This document shows, piece after piece, positions 44,114 to 55,639 of a stretch of 64,000 nucleotides of DNA. The stretch comes from Chaenocephalus aceratus (Eukaryota; Chordata; Actinopteri; Perciformes; Channichthyidae). The notes under the pieces were generated by a model that worked only from the letters and a program-made list of their open reading frames with translations, searched no databases and had not been told where the DNA came from. The stretch is from NCBI GenBank assembly GCA_023974075.1, contig CM043793.1:6853628-6917627 (forward strand), given 5' to 3'. Positions within the stretch are counted from its first letter, which is position 1, and every line of letters begins with the position of its first letter. Both the position numbers and the translations under genes were made by a program.

Positions 44114-45534
44114 GGTATGACAACTGATCTATTAAAATGCAATATAAACGAAAGTGCCATAATATTTGTTGTGCAAACATTTTAACATGAATATTGCTAT
44201 GTCCTCTGTTCAGACTGCTCCCAACTGTATTCTCTCCCCTTATTCACCACTGTTCCTATTCTTGCTCTGCTTTTTAGGACCCAGGAAACAGATGAAGAGG
44301 ATGTCCCTTTCACAAAGGAACCTTCTTGTTTTTTTCAAAATGGTTAGGCTCCTGGATGCCCTAGAGTTCTGTATTGCTTTTTTGTAAATAGTTGCTTACC
44401 CTAACCCTTCTTTGTAAATAGTATTGCTTTTTTATAAATAGTTGCTTTTTTGTAAATAGTTGTTTGTAAATATTTGTAAAATGCCCCCCCCCCCCCCCCC
44501 CCTACAATTGTTGTTCGCACAATTATGCTTCTGTTTTTCACTTGTTGGTGTCCATTGTTCAGCCACTGTATTGGTAAGCAACAATTTGTTTTGGCCAAAA
44601 TGTGTTATTCACACTCCTGACTCCAGTTTGATGTGCTGCATTCTCCTCTGAGTGGTCCTGATTTCAGGCAGAGGTCATGGCTTGGAAGCTTTTATATCCT
44701 GTTGTGCCTCAACAGAACCTAATATGAATTGCTTTGTTCAGTTTCTCTTTTTTTTTTTATTGTCTCGTCGCTGGATCACCTCCCCCTGGCAAAGTGGCCT
44801 CATCATTTTTATTTTTATTGTTGACAAACCTGTTTTTGTTGCTCTGTTGAACCATGGTTCAACAGGAGCTTCTGTAAATAGTTTGAATATTTATCATAGT
44901 AATCATTTTCAGTCTCCCACTCTCTCAATTTAATTTATCGTTTCTTTGCCCCACCATATGTTTTGTTGTCCAAGGGCACTAATTTGGTCTGTGTTGAAGA
45001 TTGTTTTACACTTTAGATTAATCAAAATTGTGTTTTTTGGCTGAATTCATCTTTTTCTGTTGAACCCTAACCCTCTTTGTTCTCCTTCTCATTCATTTTA
45101 CTTTGTTTTGTTCTAACACACATCACTTTTTCCATACACTGTTCTTAATACTTGTTCACACATTTGTTCGTCCTTTTTACTTGGTTCTTCCTGTTATTCT
45201 TGTTCAAACACATATATCAATTGTTCATCCACTGTTGTGGCAAAATGATATTCATAGTCTTAACATTATCATGCTACCCATGCTAACATGAACACAAGCG
45301 TTTCCCTCCAAAAATGTAAAACGTATCTAAGTAATAGGCTACCAAGCTTTCCGTTGTCACCCTGCCTCTCCAAATGCAAAACTGTCAATAAAAAGTATGC
45401 AATAATGCAATTACAGCTGAAAAAGTACTTGGTTGTGTGTGTTTTTTTTATATATATATTTACCATTCAATAAAGCAATCGCTGCTGTCTGTCCCATAGA
45501 AGAACATGACAGCACAGCGCAACTATACTACGGA
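44114..45534. other. No intact gene; decayed duplicate of THAP-locus sequence
   Basis: 44982-45075 repeats 43237-43345 (AATTTGGTCTGTGTTGAAGA onward) in the same orientation, and 44765-44800 resembles exon 2 repeat wording. Short TTTGTAAATAGT repeats lie at 44405-44475 and a C run near 44484-44502. Confidence 0.5.
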
Positions 45535-46158
45535 CCCTTACGAAAAAACACTATAGTATTACTATTGAGAATTACTATAGAAATACCACAAAAAACTGCA
45601 ATAGTATTTCTATGGTGTTTTGGGACACACTATAGATAATTACTTTAGTAATACTATAGAGTTGGCTATGGTGATCTTATATTGAAGTTACAGTTATACT
45701 ATAGTGTTTCCTGTAGTATTTTTATGGTTTTTCAGCCACTATAGGAAATTATTATAGCTATACTATTGAGTTTTATGTAGTATCACTATAGTGCTTTATA
45801 TATTATTTCTATGGTTTTTTGGAACACACTACAGATCATTACTATAGTAATACTATAGAGTTGGCTATGGTGATCTTATAGTGAATCTATAGTTAATTAG
45901 CTTTAATAATGATGTATTCATCCCTATAGTAAGTATGATATCAACAAATACAAGTTAGCAAGCAGAGCAGTTTCAATTTGAAAGATAGGGACTTTATTAA
46001 CAAAATAAAATACATTGTTCACAGAATATGAATAACTTAAATGTAAAAAATGTACAAGAACAATTTCAGGCCCGAAACAGAAATGGTTGGGCAATGAAAT
46101 TAAGGGAAAAAGTGTCCCAACCCCTATATATAAACACATTTCACATTCATATACTTAC

Positions 46159-46303
46159 AACCCATGCCTCTCCACCAAGTCAGAGAAGCAAACTTTGACA
46201 AGTTTGAGGCTGGTCTTCTCGGTAAGAATGGCATTAGTTTGCAGTTCATCAAATACTTCTGGAATTTTCTTATTAAGTAGATCAGTTAGGCCATTCAGAA
46301 TAA
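46159..46303 (-). pseudogene. Element J exon (protein not recognised)
   Basis: 145 bases between an acceptor (CCAG) and a GTAAGT donor, open in one frame: ILNGLTDLLNKKIPEVFDEL, QTNAILTEKTSLKLVKVCFS, DLVERHG. Amphipathic and plausibly coding. Similar wording occurs in multi-copy fish proteins of unknown role, but this is recollection, not a search. Confidence 0.6.
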
Positions 46304-46409
46304 CTGGTTACTGGCTGAACAAAACAATAAGAGCAAGCACAGCACAAAGTAAAGTTCTGGTCTGTGTGATTTTTTGAAACACAATTTAACAAGCATGATA
46401 CATGTATAC

Positions 46410-46680
46410 CTGAGTTTTACAGACTTCTCTTAGGACAGGCTGAAGATCCGGTGCTTCAGAAAAGTGCACTTGGAATCTGTCAAAGTTACTGATGTTCTCA
46501 CTTCTATCAACATCTATAAACTCTTGGAAGTCTGTGTTGTATTTTAAAATCCTATCCAGGACAAATCCAAATTCACCTGTTTCTTCCAGGAGATGGTTTG
46601 TGCTTTGGACACTGTAGATTATTCTATTAATTTCCTTTTTGCTAGGACTTTAACAGATTCCTGCAGCTCATTCCCGCTTC
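46410..46680 (-). pseudogene. Element J exon with a one-base frameshift
   Basis: 271 bases between ATAATTACAG and a GTATAC donor. The first part reads SGNELQESVKVLAK, and after an A run the next frame reads INRIIYSVQSTNHLLEETGE, FGFVLDRILKYNTDFQEFID and SENISNFDRFQVHFSEAPDL. The two frames join at the A run, so one base was lost. Both halves look like real protein. Confidence 0.65.
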
Positions 46681-46820
46681 CTGTAATTATAAAAATAAGA
46701 CAAATTCATCCTGATGTTGACTAATCATATTATGTCAGATTAAATTAAATGCCATCATCTTCTAGTTAAACCCATTAATACACACCTTATATAAATTATA
46801 AGCAGTATGGTAATTTTAAG

Positions 46821-46980
46821 TTAATTAACTTCACCCATAAAGACAACTTCTAGCGAAGCACAGGGGATATTCTGCTCAGCCTCCAGTGGCGTTTTCTCCT
46901 GGAGGCTGGGAATTTCTTCATATTTTTTATTTGTATTAAAAAACATCTCTCCGCTGTTGTCAGTGAGTATTTTACAAAGA
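46821..46980 (-). pseudogene. Element J exon, probable terminal or alternative exon
   Basis: After GCTGTTTCAG the frame reads SLCKILTDNSGEMFFNTNKK, YEEIPSLQEKTPLEAEQNIP, CASLEVVFMGEVN and then a stop. It can also be read from its internal Met. Phase fits the short exon at 47716-47747. Not recognised. Confidence 0.5.
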
Positions 46981-47715
46981 CTGAAACAGCGCCCCTCTAA
47001 ATTAATGTGTGGTGAAACACAGTATTGCACGCTACTCACTCTAGACTACACCCGCAGTCCGCTGTGTCAGGACATGTCAGGCCCTTCCCTTCCGACCAAT
47101 CAAATAATCGGAAGGGAAGGCCCAACGTGCAGTGTGTGACGCTGCATCTCACATACACAAGTTGACTTAGCGACAAGAGGCATATATGAAATCTCCCTTC
47201 TACACAATATAATATTTGCAAGTATAGAGTAGTGGCTGATGTTTTAGTCAGAAACAGGTAAACTGTAGTGTACACGTACTACTAATAACTTTAGTGCGAG
47301 TAAGTTACGTATTTGCACTGTAAGAGACTGTATATCAACGCAGCCTCTGTCTGTCTTCTCACTTGCACTTTCCCGCCACATCTGGCCGAACAATGAAACC
47401 TAGCCAAAGTAGCTAGATAGCATTAAACATATAGCTGCTAATGCTATCAATATAATGCCGATTGAAGAATGATGGTCACAGAAAAGAGTGTAAGCTACAT
47501 TAAGTCAAGATAAAATAAATACAATAAAATAGAAGAACGGCTTAAAGGAAAATAATTGTCATCCAGGCAGCTAAACTCAAACAATAGTTAGCTGTTCAAC
47601 ATTGGCAAAACATATTTATTTAAGTTTAAAAATATGTATTTAGACCCCTAGCTTGCTCACATTATGACAACATATCTGCTCACTTTGTTAAAAACGTTTT
47701 GTTTCTGTAACTTAC

Positions 47716-47747
47716 CTAGAGTTAGACTCTCCTCCGCTGACATCCAT
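47716..47747 (-). pseudogene. Element J putative first coding exon
   Basis: ATG at 47747, reading MDVSGGESNS and ending at a strong CTAG|GTAAGT donor. Upstream sequence is GC-rich (GGCTGCTGCGGAGG), as around a start. Very short, so tentative. Confidence 0.45.
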
Positions 47748-48369
47748 CCTCCGCAGCAGCCAGAGGTGAAATGGCAGTTGGGACATTTGATGGACAGTTG
47801 AAAAATGATACATTTTAAATAACTCAACCGTGATTGGGCAGGACAGTGCCCAATCACAGTGCCCAATGTTAGCCCAGTGTTAGTCAAAACTAATGTGTTG
47901 ACTATGTGCATTTTTATTTTTTCTACTACACTGTGTAAAATAGTTCAGAAATGACACTGAATGTGTTGAATTGCCTTTGACACAGCAGTGTGTTAAAAAA
48001 AAAAATGACATTAATTCTAGGAGTGTAATACTTTTACAAACACTATGGTAATAATATGCATTCATTATGACAATATCATTACTATAGGAGTGGTCTATAG
48101 TGTGTTCAAAAAACAACTACAGAAACACTATATATTATACTATAGTTATAATATTTAAAATAATATAGGAATACTACAAAGATCTAGATACATAGTATTA
48201 CTATTGAAATATTATAGGGCTACTATAGCTAGTAAAATGGCACTACAGAAAAGACTATAGTAATACGATAGCTGGTGAAAAATACTATAGAACTCTACAA
48301 ACTTACTATAGGATACTATACAACTCTTATAGTAAACTATAGTAATACTATAGTTCATTTTCGTAAGGG

Positions 48370-48705
48370 GAGGTGACTGCCCTGGCAGTGACAGCAACAT
48401 AGCCTGCTTGTGCTACCACACTTTCCCCTCAAAATATCGTTAAATAACGAAACTTGTAAATAGTGCCAATCCATACAAAGTGTAACCACATCATGTAAAT
48501 ATGAAAGCAATCTTTAAAAAATAACAGCGTTGGTTTAATCTATGACTATTTTGACCATGTTTGTGCTGTTTTTGCCATAGAGAAGCATTGCCACGGAAGT
48601 GCGTTTGGAACTATCCCGGCATACATAAACCACGTGACCGGCTGGCGGCGACATCAAAGAGTGTCGTAACTCTTATCTCTCTAGGGCTCTGCATACTACC
48701 AGGTA
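48370..48705. other. No gene seen
   Basis: Sequence between element J and the minus hAT copy. A CACGTGACC word near 48630 and an ACCAG|GTAAAT donor-like site at 48704 are visible, but no exon could be supported. Confidence 0.4.
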
Positions 48706-49371
48706 AATACACACTTCTACTTGTATAAAACTGACCTTTGTACGATTAATACTTCATAAAATACTGCAGATCCTTTATCTTACCTCTTTCTAATCTACAC
48801 ACACAAGTATTTAACTGAAGTTACACAACAGTGTTGTTGATACAGAGTTGGAGTTTATTCACAAACATTCCCCGGTTTTGTTTCTGTTAATTAGTTTCTT
48901 GTTTTTTCATGCCTTCGGCTTTTTATAATAAAGCTCGCTTTTTGTTAACAAACCTTTTTTTGTATTTTTTAACTGCACTTGGGTCCTATTTTCCCAAAAC
49001 CTGAGTTTCTTAACCTGAATTGATAATAGACTATAATCAATTTAAACTGAACAGATCTTAATGTTTGCATTCTTATATCATTGTGTGCAATAATTATAAT
49101 GAATTTCAACTTACAGCTGATCAATAACTAACTTGAGTTTTTATTATATCAAAAACCTGTTGAAATGCTACTGTTGTTTTTACTGTCCCCCAAAAGCGCG
49201 TCGGCAGCCTCCAGGAATGCAATTCACAACTTCGCCGTCTTTGAAAGACTTATGACTGATGCGATAAGATGCTATGGTAGCAGCCTTGCTCTTGTTGTTG
49301 GGCCTGGTGGACTGCTGTGCATTTAGCTGTCCTTTCAGGTCTCTCACCTTTTGGGAGCGTAGGGCAGAATA

Positions 49372-50388
49372 GAGTGGCGAAGTCCCTCCCCTTCCGGTGG
49401 ACCTCCATGGGACCTTATTTCGAATAAATTATGTATTGAAGTCAATGGAGAGAGAAAGATTATCTTTTGATCCCGTTTGAATTGTGCCACGAATTACACA
49501 TATGATGTTTGTCAATTTAAAAGATAATTAAAGATAGTGACTACCCTCACTACCACCACAATGAAAAAACGTCCAGAAGAATGTCATGCAAAGCTGCCTG
49601 CCTTCCTTCCTTTGATTCTCTCTGAACTGCCTGATCTTTTTAATGTTTAATGTCAACCATTTGTGCAGATAGCATGAAGTAGAAAAGATCGGCGATAGCC
49701 GATGCTAGCGTTAGCATTTGTCCCCCGGGTTTAAATTGTGTATTATAGAATGATCACGCAGATCCTCCTCTGGCTGCAGCCTTGACCGGCACTTACTCTT
49801 CAAAGGGTTCACGAAATATGACTACTACTCTTACTGTTTAACATTTTGGGTTACTTAATGTTACTTCATGTTAAGGCTAATAAAAATGACAAGGCTGTAA
49901 TGCTAACTAATGTGCTAGCTACTAGCTAGGTAGCTAACTTGATCCAGCCACTCCTGGTCCTTTCATCAGACGGGAAGCGAAAGAACGAGCAAGACCCATT
50001 GCTGGTATGATAACAACCTGGTACTAAGCACACAGGCATCTTTTTAAGGTTATCTTAGCCAGAGCCATATAGATATATTCTATCTATATGGCGCTGATCT
50101 TAGCTATCTCTTAGTGGAGGAAAACAATTGTGACATCACTTACGCGACTCTGGGATTTGTAGTCTTTCTAGTTGCGTATTTTTCATAGTCTTATATTTCA
50201 ACAGTTTTATGACAAACTGACTTTTTTGACATGGAAATTATTTTTTAAGATCGACAAACATGTGTAATTCGTGGCACAATTCAAACGGGATCGAAAGATA
50301 CGTTTTCTCTCTCCATTGACTTCAATACATTATTTTTCCGAAATAAGGTCCCATGGACCGGAAGTAGATGGGCGTGACTTCGCCACTC
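49372..50388. mobile_element. MITE with GAGTGGCGAAGTC ends (1.0 kb)
   Basis: Left GAGTGGCGAAGTC and right GACTTCGCCACTC, followed inward by CCATGGGACC and by matching GAAGTCAATGGAGAGAGAAA arms. TA flanks both ends (49370-49371, 50389-50390), suggesting a Tc1/mariner-type mover. It splits the minus hAT transposase at DGIPS. It contains a ~38-base piece identical to hAT C-terminal coding sequence (49757). Confidence 0.8.
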
Positions 50389-50390
50389 TA

Positions 50391-50582
50391 TTAGGAGGGA
50401 ATTCCGTCTCGTAGCGTTTGTGCACTGTTTTGAAATGCCGCTCCTAAATTACCCTTCTTCGGTAAAGCCATGCTCGCATTGCAGATGAGACAGATGGACT
50501 TTGAATTGGAATAGATAAAAAAATAATCATCCTCCCACTCGGAGTGAAAATTATATATTTTGGGCTTTTTTGCTTCCGCCAT
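50391..50582 (-). pseudogene. hAT transposase N-terminus with BED-type finger (minus copy)
   Basis: Starts MAEAKKPKIYNFHSEWEDDY, then FFIYSNSKSICLICNASMAL, a BED-like finger start with the CxxC pair; the HxxxH part is degraded (NLGAAFQNS). Stops being readable at DGIPS where the MITE is inserted. The plus copy at 51860 begins the same way. Confidence 0.78.
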
Positions 50583-50874
50583 AATTGCGGTCTTGTGTGT
50601 GTGCGGACTGTCACTCCTGTTGACACGGACAACGTCAGCGAACTAGAGCCCACTGCCCACCAGCCTCGCCCCGACACATGGGGTCACGCCGGCCAATCAG
50701 AAAGCTTTGATGCGTTCAAGTGCATTATTCTGGCACAGGAAGATTATGTTATAGGACATTAACGATAAAAAAGAATATTGTTGTTCTATTTTTAGACATA
50801 TCACGCGATCGACTGGGAATCTCTCCACGATCGACCGGTTGATCGCAATCGACTGGTTGGGCACCCCTGCTTTA

Positions 50875-51072
50875 GTGGGAACAATGAGTCTGCGTCTTTG
50901 ATGCACACAGGAATAAACGCAGATCCTCCTCTGGCTGCAGCCTTGACCGGCACTTGCTTTTTATCAAAGTCAATGCGGAAAACCCGCACTCACACAGGTA
51001 GGTGGAGGTGAAGGGAATGAACACTTTTACAGCCTTTTTGGCGAGGTGGGGGAACTCGGTCTCCACAGCCAA
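50875..51072 (-). pseudogene. hAT transposase C-terminus (isolated fragment)
   Basis: Reads [40 protein letters not shown] and [13 protein letters not shown], the C-terminal dimerisation domain of the same SCAND3/ZBED-like hAT group. It ends a few bases before the 5' terminus of the minus copy (50869), so it belongs to a separate, truncated copy. Confidence 0.82.
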
Positions 51073-51699
51073 AAGTGTGCAAGCGTCACTTTACTCGTCT
51101 TTTTGTCGTTGTTTTTTTTCTCATGCAGCGCCTCCCCTGAAGCTCTCTGGAAAAAATATATTTACACACGTAAGGTCATCATCTTAATAGTTTTGTATGC
51201 TCATCCGTGAGCAGAGCATCAAGTTGACGTGTATTGCAGCTGAATGCGGCGATTACCATCTTGTTCAGCAAAACGCCTTTAGTACGCCTTTAGTGCGTTT
51301 TGATTCAATGCTGAGTGCAGCCACACTGACAGTCTCTTCTCTGTCAGTGTAGACCGCAAATACCTCATTCCTTCAGTGCTTGGGTCCGAATGCTTCTCGT
51401 TTTGCGCCGTCCCGTTCAAATGAAATCGCCGCCAATCATATGTCCACGCTCGCGCCAGGACCGGGGGAGGGGTTACATGACGTACATCTTGTGCTGCATT
51501 CACTTGCACCCGGACATTAGAAACTTTCTCTCATAAATGTCCGATGAGCGCTGTTTGCAGTCTAAGGACATAGCGGATAATTTTGACTCGTTGCGTTGTG
51601 GCGATGTCTCGCAGATAACACAGATAATACATATGAAAAGTATAATTTGCTCAGAGTCCAGAGACAGTTGTGGTTCGGTCCGGATCCGGACCGGAGTCC
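51073..51699. other. Centre between the head-to-head hAT copies
   Basis: Contains GCAGCGCCTCCCCTGAAGCT (also near 24716) and hAT-like short coding scraps on the minus strand. A GGTCCGGATCCGGACCGG palindrome lies near 51675. No intact gene. Confidence 0.45.
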
Positions 51700-51714
51700 G
51701 TACTTTGAGGATGC

Positions 51715-52480
51715 CTGTCCTATAACATAATCTTCCTGTGCCAGAATAATGCACTTCCACGCATCAAAGCTTTGTGATTGGCAGTGGGCAGTGCACTAGT
51801 TCACTGACGTTGTCCGTGGAAACAGGAGTGACAGTCCGCACACACACAAGACCGCAATTATGGCAGAAGCAAAAAAGCCCAAAATATATCATTTTCACTC
51901 CGAGTGGAAGGATGATTATTTTTGTATCTATTCCAATTCAAAGTCCATCTGTCTCATCTGCAATGCGAGCGTGGCTTTACCGAAGAACGATAATTTAGGA
52001 GCGGCATTTCAAAACAGTGCACAAATGCTACGAGACGGAATTCCCTCCTCATTCTGCCCTACGCTCCCAAAAGGGGAGGGGCCTGAAAGGACAGCTAAAT
52101 GCACAGCAGTCCATTTTCACCAGGCCCAACAACAAGAGCAAGGCTGCTACCATCGCATCTTATCGTGTCAGTCACGTTCTTGCGAAACACATGAAGTCTT
52201 TCAAAGACGGCGAAGTTGTGAAAGAAGCATTCCTGGAGGCTGCCGACCCGCTTTTGGGGGACAGTAAAAATAACAAAAGCATTTCAACAGGTTTTTGATA
52301 TAATAAAAACTCAAGTTAGATACCGTTATTAATCAGCTGTAAGTTTTAGTTTTTTGAACTTATTCATTATAATTATTGTACACAATGGTATAAGAATGCA
52401 AACATTAAGATATGTTCTGTTTAAATTGATTATAGTCTATTATCAATTCAGGTTAAGAAACTAGTGTTGCTTGCATCCTA
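51715..52480 (+). mobile_element. BED-finger hAT, plus copy, 5' part
   Basis: Matches the minus copy in reverse orientation, from CCTATAACATAATCTTCCTG through the transposase start to about 52480. The 5' terminus is lost. The 3' part lies at 55640-55964, beyond element F2. Confidence 0.78.
51860..52298 (+). pseudogene. hAT transposase N-terminal region (plus copy)
   Basis: Starts MAEAKKPKIYHFHSEWKDDY and SKSICLICNASVALP. After a frame change near 52020 it reads YETEFPPHSALRSQKGRGLK, AQQSIFTRPNNKSKAATIAS, YRVSHVLAKHMKSFKDGEVV and KEAFLEAADPLLGD, all standard for this transposase up to about residue 150. The catalytic core is absent. Confidence 0.82.
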
Positions 52481-52696
52481 TTTTAAAGGTATTTCTTTTT
52501 ATACTCTAATAAAATGCAACAAAAAAAGGGTTTGATTCTATTAATTTTGTCTTTTTTATTGCACTTTGGCAACAGATTCCTGTGTAGCTTCAGATCTGAG
52601 TTGTCTTATTAGTAGGCCTCATTTATACTTTTGTAGCAACACTATTTTTATATAATAGCAAAGAAAGGGCCCAGTGTCTTTTCTTTTTTCCTGTGT

Positions 52697-55639
52697 CATA
52701 TGCAACACATCCTCACTCCCAGGTCGGCCTATGTTGACGTTATGTCAAGTCCCCTGTGTCGGCTTTTTCCAACGCAGGGAGGGGGCCTTAGCGTCCATTT
52801 TCAACGCGAGGGGGGGGCCCTTAGCGTCCATTTTCAGCTTTCCGGGATGTCCATATGCTTCTATGGAAGCTCATGGAAGCACGGCATTCGTTTGTGTCGG
52901 CTGCCCTTAAAGGCAATGTGAGCGTCCATTCTCATTGGATGACGGAGAATTGTACACCCGGAAGTAAGTATTCCCCTTACTGTCGATTGATTTTACAGTG
53001 ATATCTGCACTACTCATCGACTAAAAAACACCAGATTATCCTTGTTAATTACACAACATTGATTGGTTTAAATTGTGTGCAATGCTTTTGTATTTTTTTT
53101 TATTTCGGAGTAAAGGATGGCAGAAGACACTACACTACCCAGAATCCCCAGCTATCGTTTGGACCACACCATGTGCTCTGTTTGATGTCACGTGATCTTC
53201 AAATTTCTCCCTGCAGAAAAAAAAAACATGGCCGAACTTCGTTTTATTCTCGGTGGAAAATGCCTATTTTAAAGTTAGTTTGGCCATTAAAATGCGTTTT
53301 GATGTCATTTGATGCGAGAAATATCAGTTGTTATTTCAGATTATGTGTGCAGTGGATGTACATGATCTTTAGTTTGCTAGTTATTACGAAGATTACTTCA
53401 GGAAATCGGGACGTTTTCATTGTTACCAAGGTGGTTGCTAGGGACGCTGCTATCGATATTATTTCTGTTATGTTGGTGTTATCTTTATTGCTACCCCCTT
53501 CCTCGTCAATGTATAGTGTTGGTCCACAGCGCAAACATATTAGTTTAACAAAATCCGCATCTAAAGATAGCCGACGTTATTTCCCCCTGTGCAATTCCAG
53601 TCTCACATCTCAGAGCACATCGTCATTAACAAATACCGGAAACAGACCGAAAACATTTTTAAAAATAAAATAATACTTTATTCCGAGTGTACTTGCTTTT
53701 CTCTTTGAAAGTCATCACATACCGGCATTGTAATACACGGTTCGGCTGCATTAAATATTACATATCTGCCGTAGTTCTGTATTTATAGAGCCCTGATGAG
53801 AAGACTTCTAAACAAACATGAGGAACTGAAAACGTGACGTGGATCATAAATATATCAGCCATTAAACAACATCTTACATTTCTTTTCACACAATACGTCT
53901 CCTTGCAGTATCAACACTAATTCGGCTGACTTTTATATTTGATCCAATTGGTAGATAGGCTGTATTTACACCATAAAGGTGCACAGCTGATATAAAGGGA
54001 CACCTAGTGGTTAAAGCATGTTATTGAATTTCATTATTTTTATTATTAGATATTAATAGGATCCCTATAAAGTATATTCATTACTCGTTATTTTCTACTA
54101 ATAGTTAATTAAAGACTGTATATAATGACTATTTTGCACATCCCTTTCAAGATTTCAAGATTTTCTAAGGTTTATTGACATATCATATAGGCCTACATAA
54201 CTGTGGTGTAGTTCTGCACTGAATGAAAAACTTGGGTTGCAGGTTCCTCAATAGTGCATTACAAGACATCTATCAATATGTGTGCATACCTCCAGCAATG
54301 TTAACTATGTTGAAGCACTTATTTTAACTGATATTATACATAATGTATTATACTCTTATAAGATGTATGAAGATATTTCATCTCCGGCCTTGTCAGGTAT
54401 TGAACAATCAATAAATAAAGAACACAGAATTGTTGAATATAAAACACAGAATTTGTGTGATTATCCTAAATGATTTACAAATAAACACCACTGCATATTT
54501 AACTGTTACACATGCTGATGTAACGCAAATGTTCCAACTTGGGATCAATAAAGTATATCTTATATTAAGCTGATCGATGGCTACTGCCATATTTGCAAAA
54601 TGTGCCTCTGAACCTTGACAAGTGCATGTTTCAGGCTTATCAATTAATGTAATGTAATGTTATCACAGGGGTCACAAACATAAGACCAGCTGTTAAATAA
54701 AGCTCTTCTGACATTAGCTGGCATGTGTGTATATATATTAATGCTGCCCATTATGGGCACAAGCAATTTTCACCCATTTATTAATTATATGTTTTAAATG
54801 TGAGTGTTTCCTATCGCCTAAACCTCCAGGGATGTACACAGTTTAATACTAGCAACTTCTTATTATGGGAAATACGAAAACGTCTTTTAAAACTACAACT
54901 CCCAGTGGAGACGTGCCATAGATAGAGAATATGTTGCGAAACAGAATAGCCAGCATGTGTAGTTCTGGGGACGGGGTGGGGGAGGGGGGGACGCGGTGGA
55001 CCCGTTCAAATCCAGTTTTGGACAGTCTGCCGTGGTTCCATCCCATTTCAAGTGCTGTTCGAAGCTCGGCGTAACCCTCGGAGCACACTCTCCAATCACA
55101 GAGCTTGAGGACTATCACGGGGTTTGTCAAACAGAGCACATGGTGTAGTCCAAACGATATCTGAGGATTCTGGGTAGTGTAGTGTCTTCTGCCATCCTTT
55201 ACTCCGAAAAAACATTTGTTTCTCCGAATCGAAGGGGAAAAATACAAAAGCATTGCACACAATTTAAACCAATCAATGTTGTGTAATTAACAAGGATAAT
55301 CTGGTGTTTTTTAGTCGATGAATAGTGCAGATATCACTGTAAAATCAATCGACAGTAAGGGGAATACTACTTCCGGGTGTACAATTCTCCGTTATCCAAT
55401 GAGAATGGATGCTCACATTGCCTTTAAGGGCAGCCGACACAAACGAATGCCGTGCTTCCATGAGCGTCCATAGAAGCATATGGACATCCCGGAAAGCTGA
55501 AAACGGACGCTAAGGGCCCCCCCCTTGCGTTGAAAATGGACGCTAAGGCCCCCCCCCTTGCGTTGGAAAAAGCCGACACAGGGGACTTGACATAACATCA
55601 ACATAGGCCGACCTGGGAGTGAGGATGTGTTGCCATATG
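52697..55639. mobile_element. Long inverted-repeat element F2 (2.94 kb)
   Basis: Ends CATATGCAACACATCC and, from the right, CATATGGCAACACATCC, followed by TCACTCCCAGGTCGGCC. The arms (about 52697-53200 and 55160-55639) are near-perfect reverse complements, including GGGGGCCTTAGCGTCCATTT. Core modules are shared with F1, in a partly different order. No domain was recognised. It is inserted in the plus copy of the BED-finger hAT. Confidence 0.8.

Larger units (their letters stand above)
45535..48369. mobile_element. Unclassified TIR element J with CTATAG-rich ends (2.84 kb)
   Basis: Left CCCTTACGAAAA and right TTTTCGTAAGGG are perfect 12-bp inverted termini. Roughly ten CTATAG palindromes crowd each 350-bp end (45550-45900 and 48050-48360), mostly as ACTATAGTAATACTATAG-like words, separated by AT-rich sequence. 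Left end also holds an ~85-bp direct repeat (45590-45680 and 45795-45885). The interior carries split minus-strand exons. No DDE motif or target duplication was found, so the superfamily is open. Confidence 0.75.
48706..50869 (-). mobile_element. BED-finger hAT (SCAND3/ZBED-like), minus copy
   Basis: Minus-strand 5' terminus CAGGGGTGCCCAACC at 50869, then CGATCG-rich sequence, then the transposase start at 50582. The coding part is interrupted by the MITE at 49372-50388 and continues to about 49140; noncoding 3' sequence runs to 48706, where it matches 55680-55860 in reverse. The 3' terminus is missing. Near 48917-49000 a piece resembling an LTR end (AATAAAGCTCGCTTTTTGTT) is embedded. Confidence 0.78.

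Noticed and set aside
45523..48381. Target-site duplication for element J
   Set aside because: Flanks ACTACGGA and GAGGTGAC share no convincing repeat of 2 to 9 bases, so the superfamily was left open.
53059..53673. A 204-codon open frame in element F2 as a gene
   Set aside because: Much of it is inverted-arm sequence with low-complexity hydrophobic stretches and no domain. The corresponding part of F1 has no such frame.
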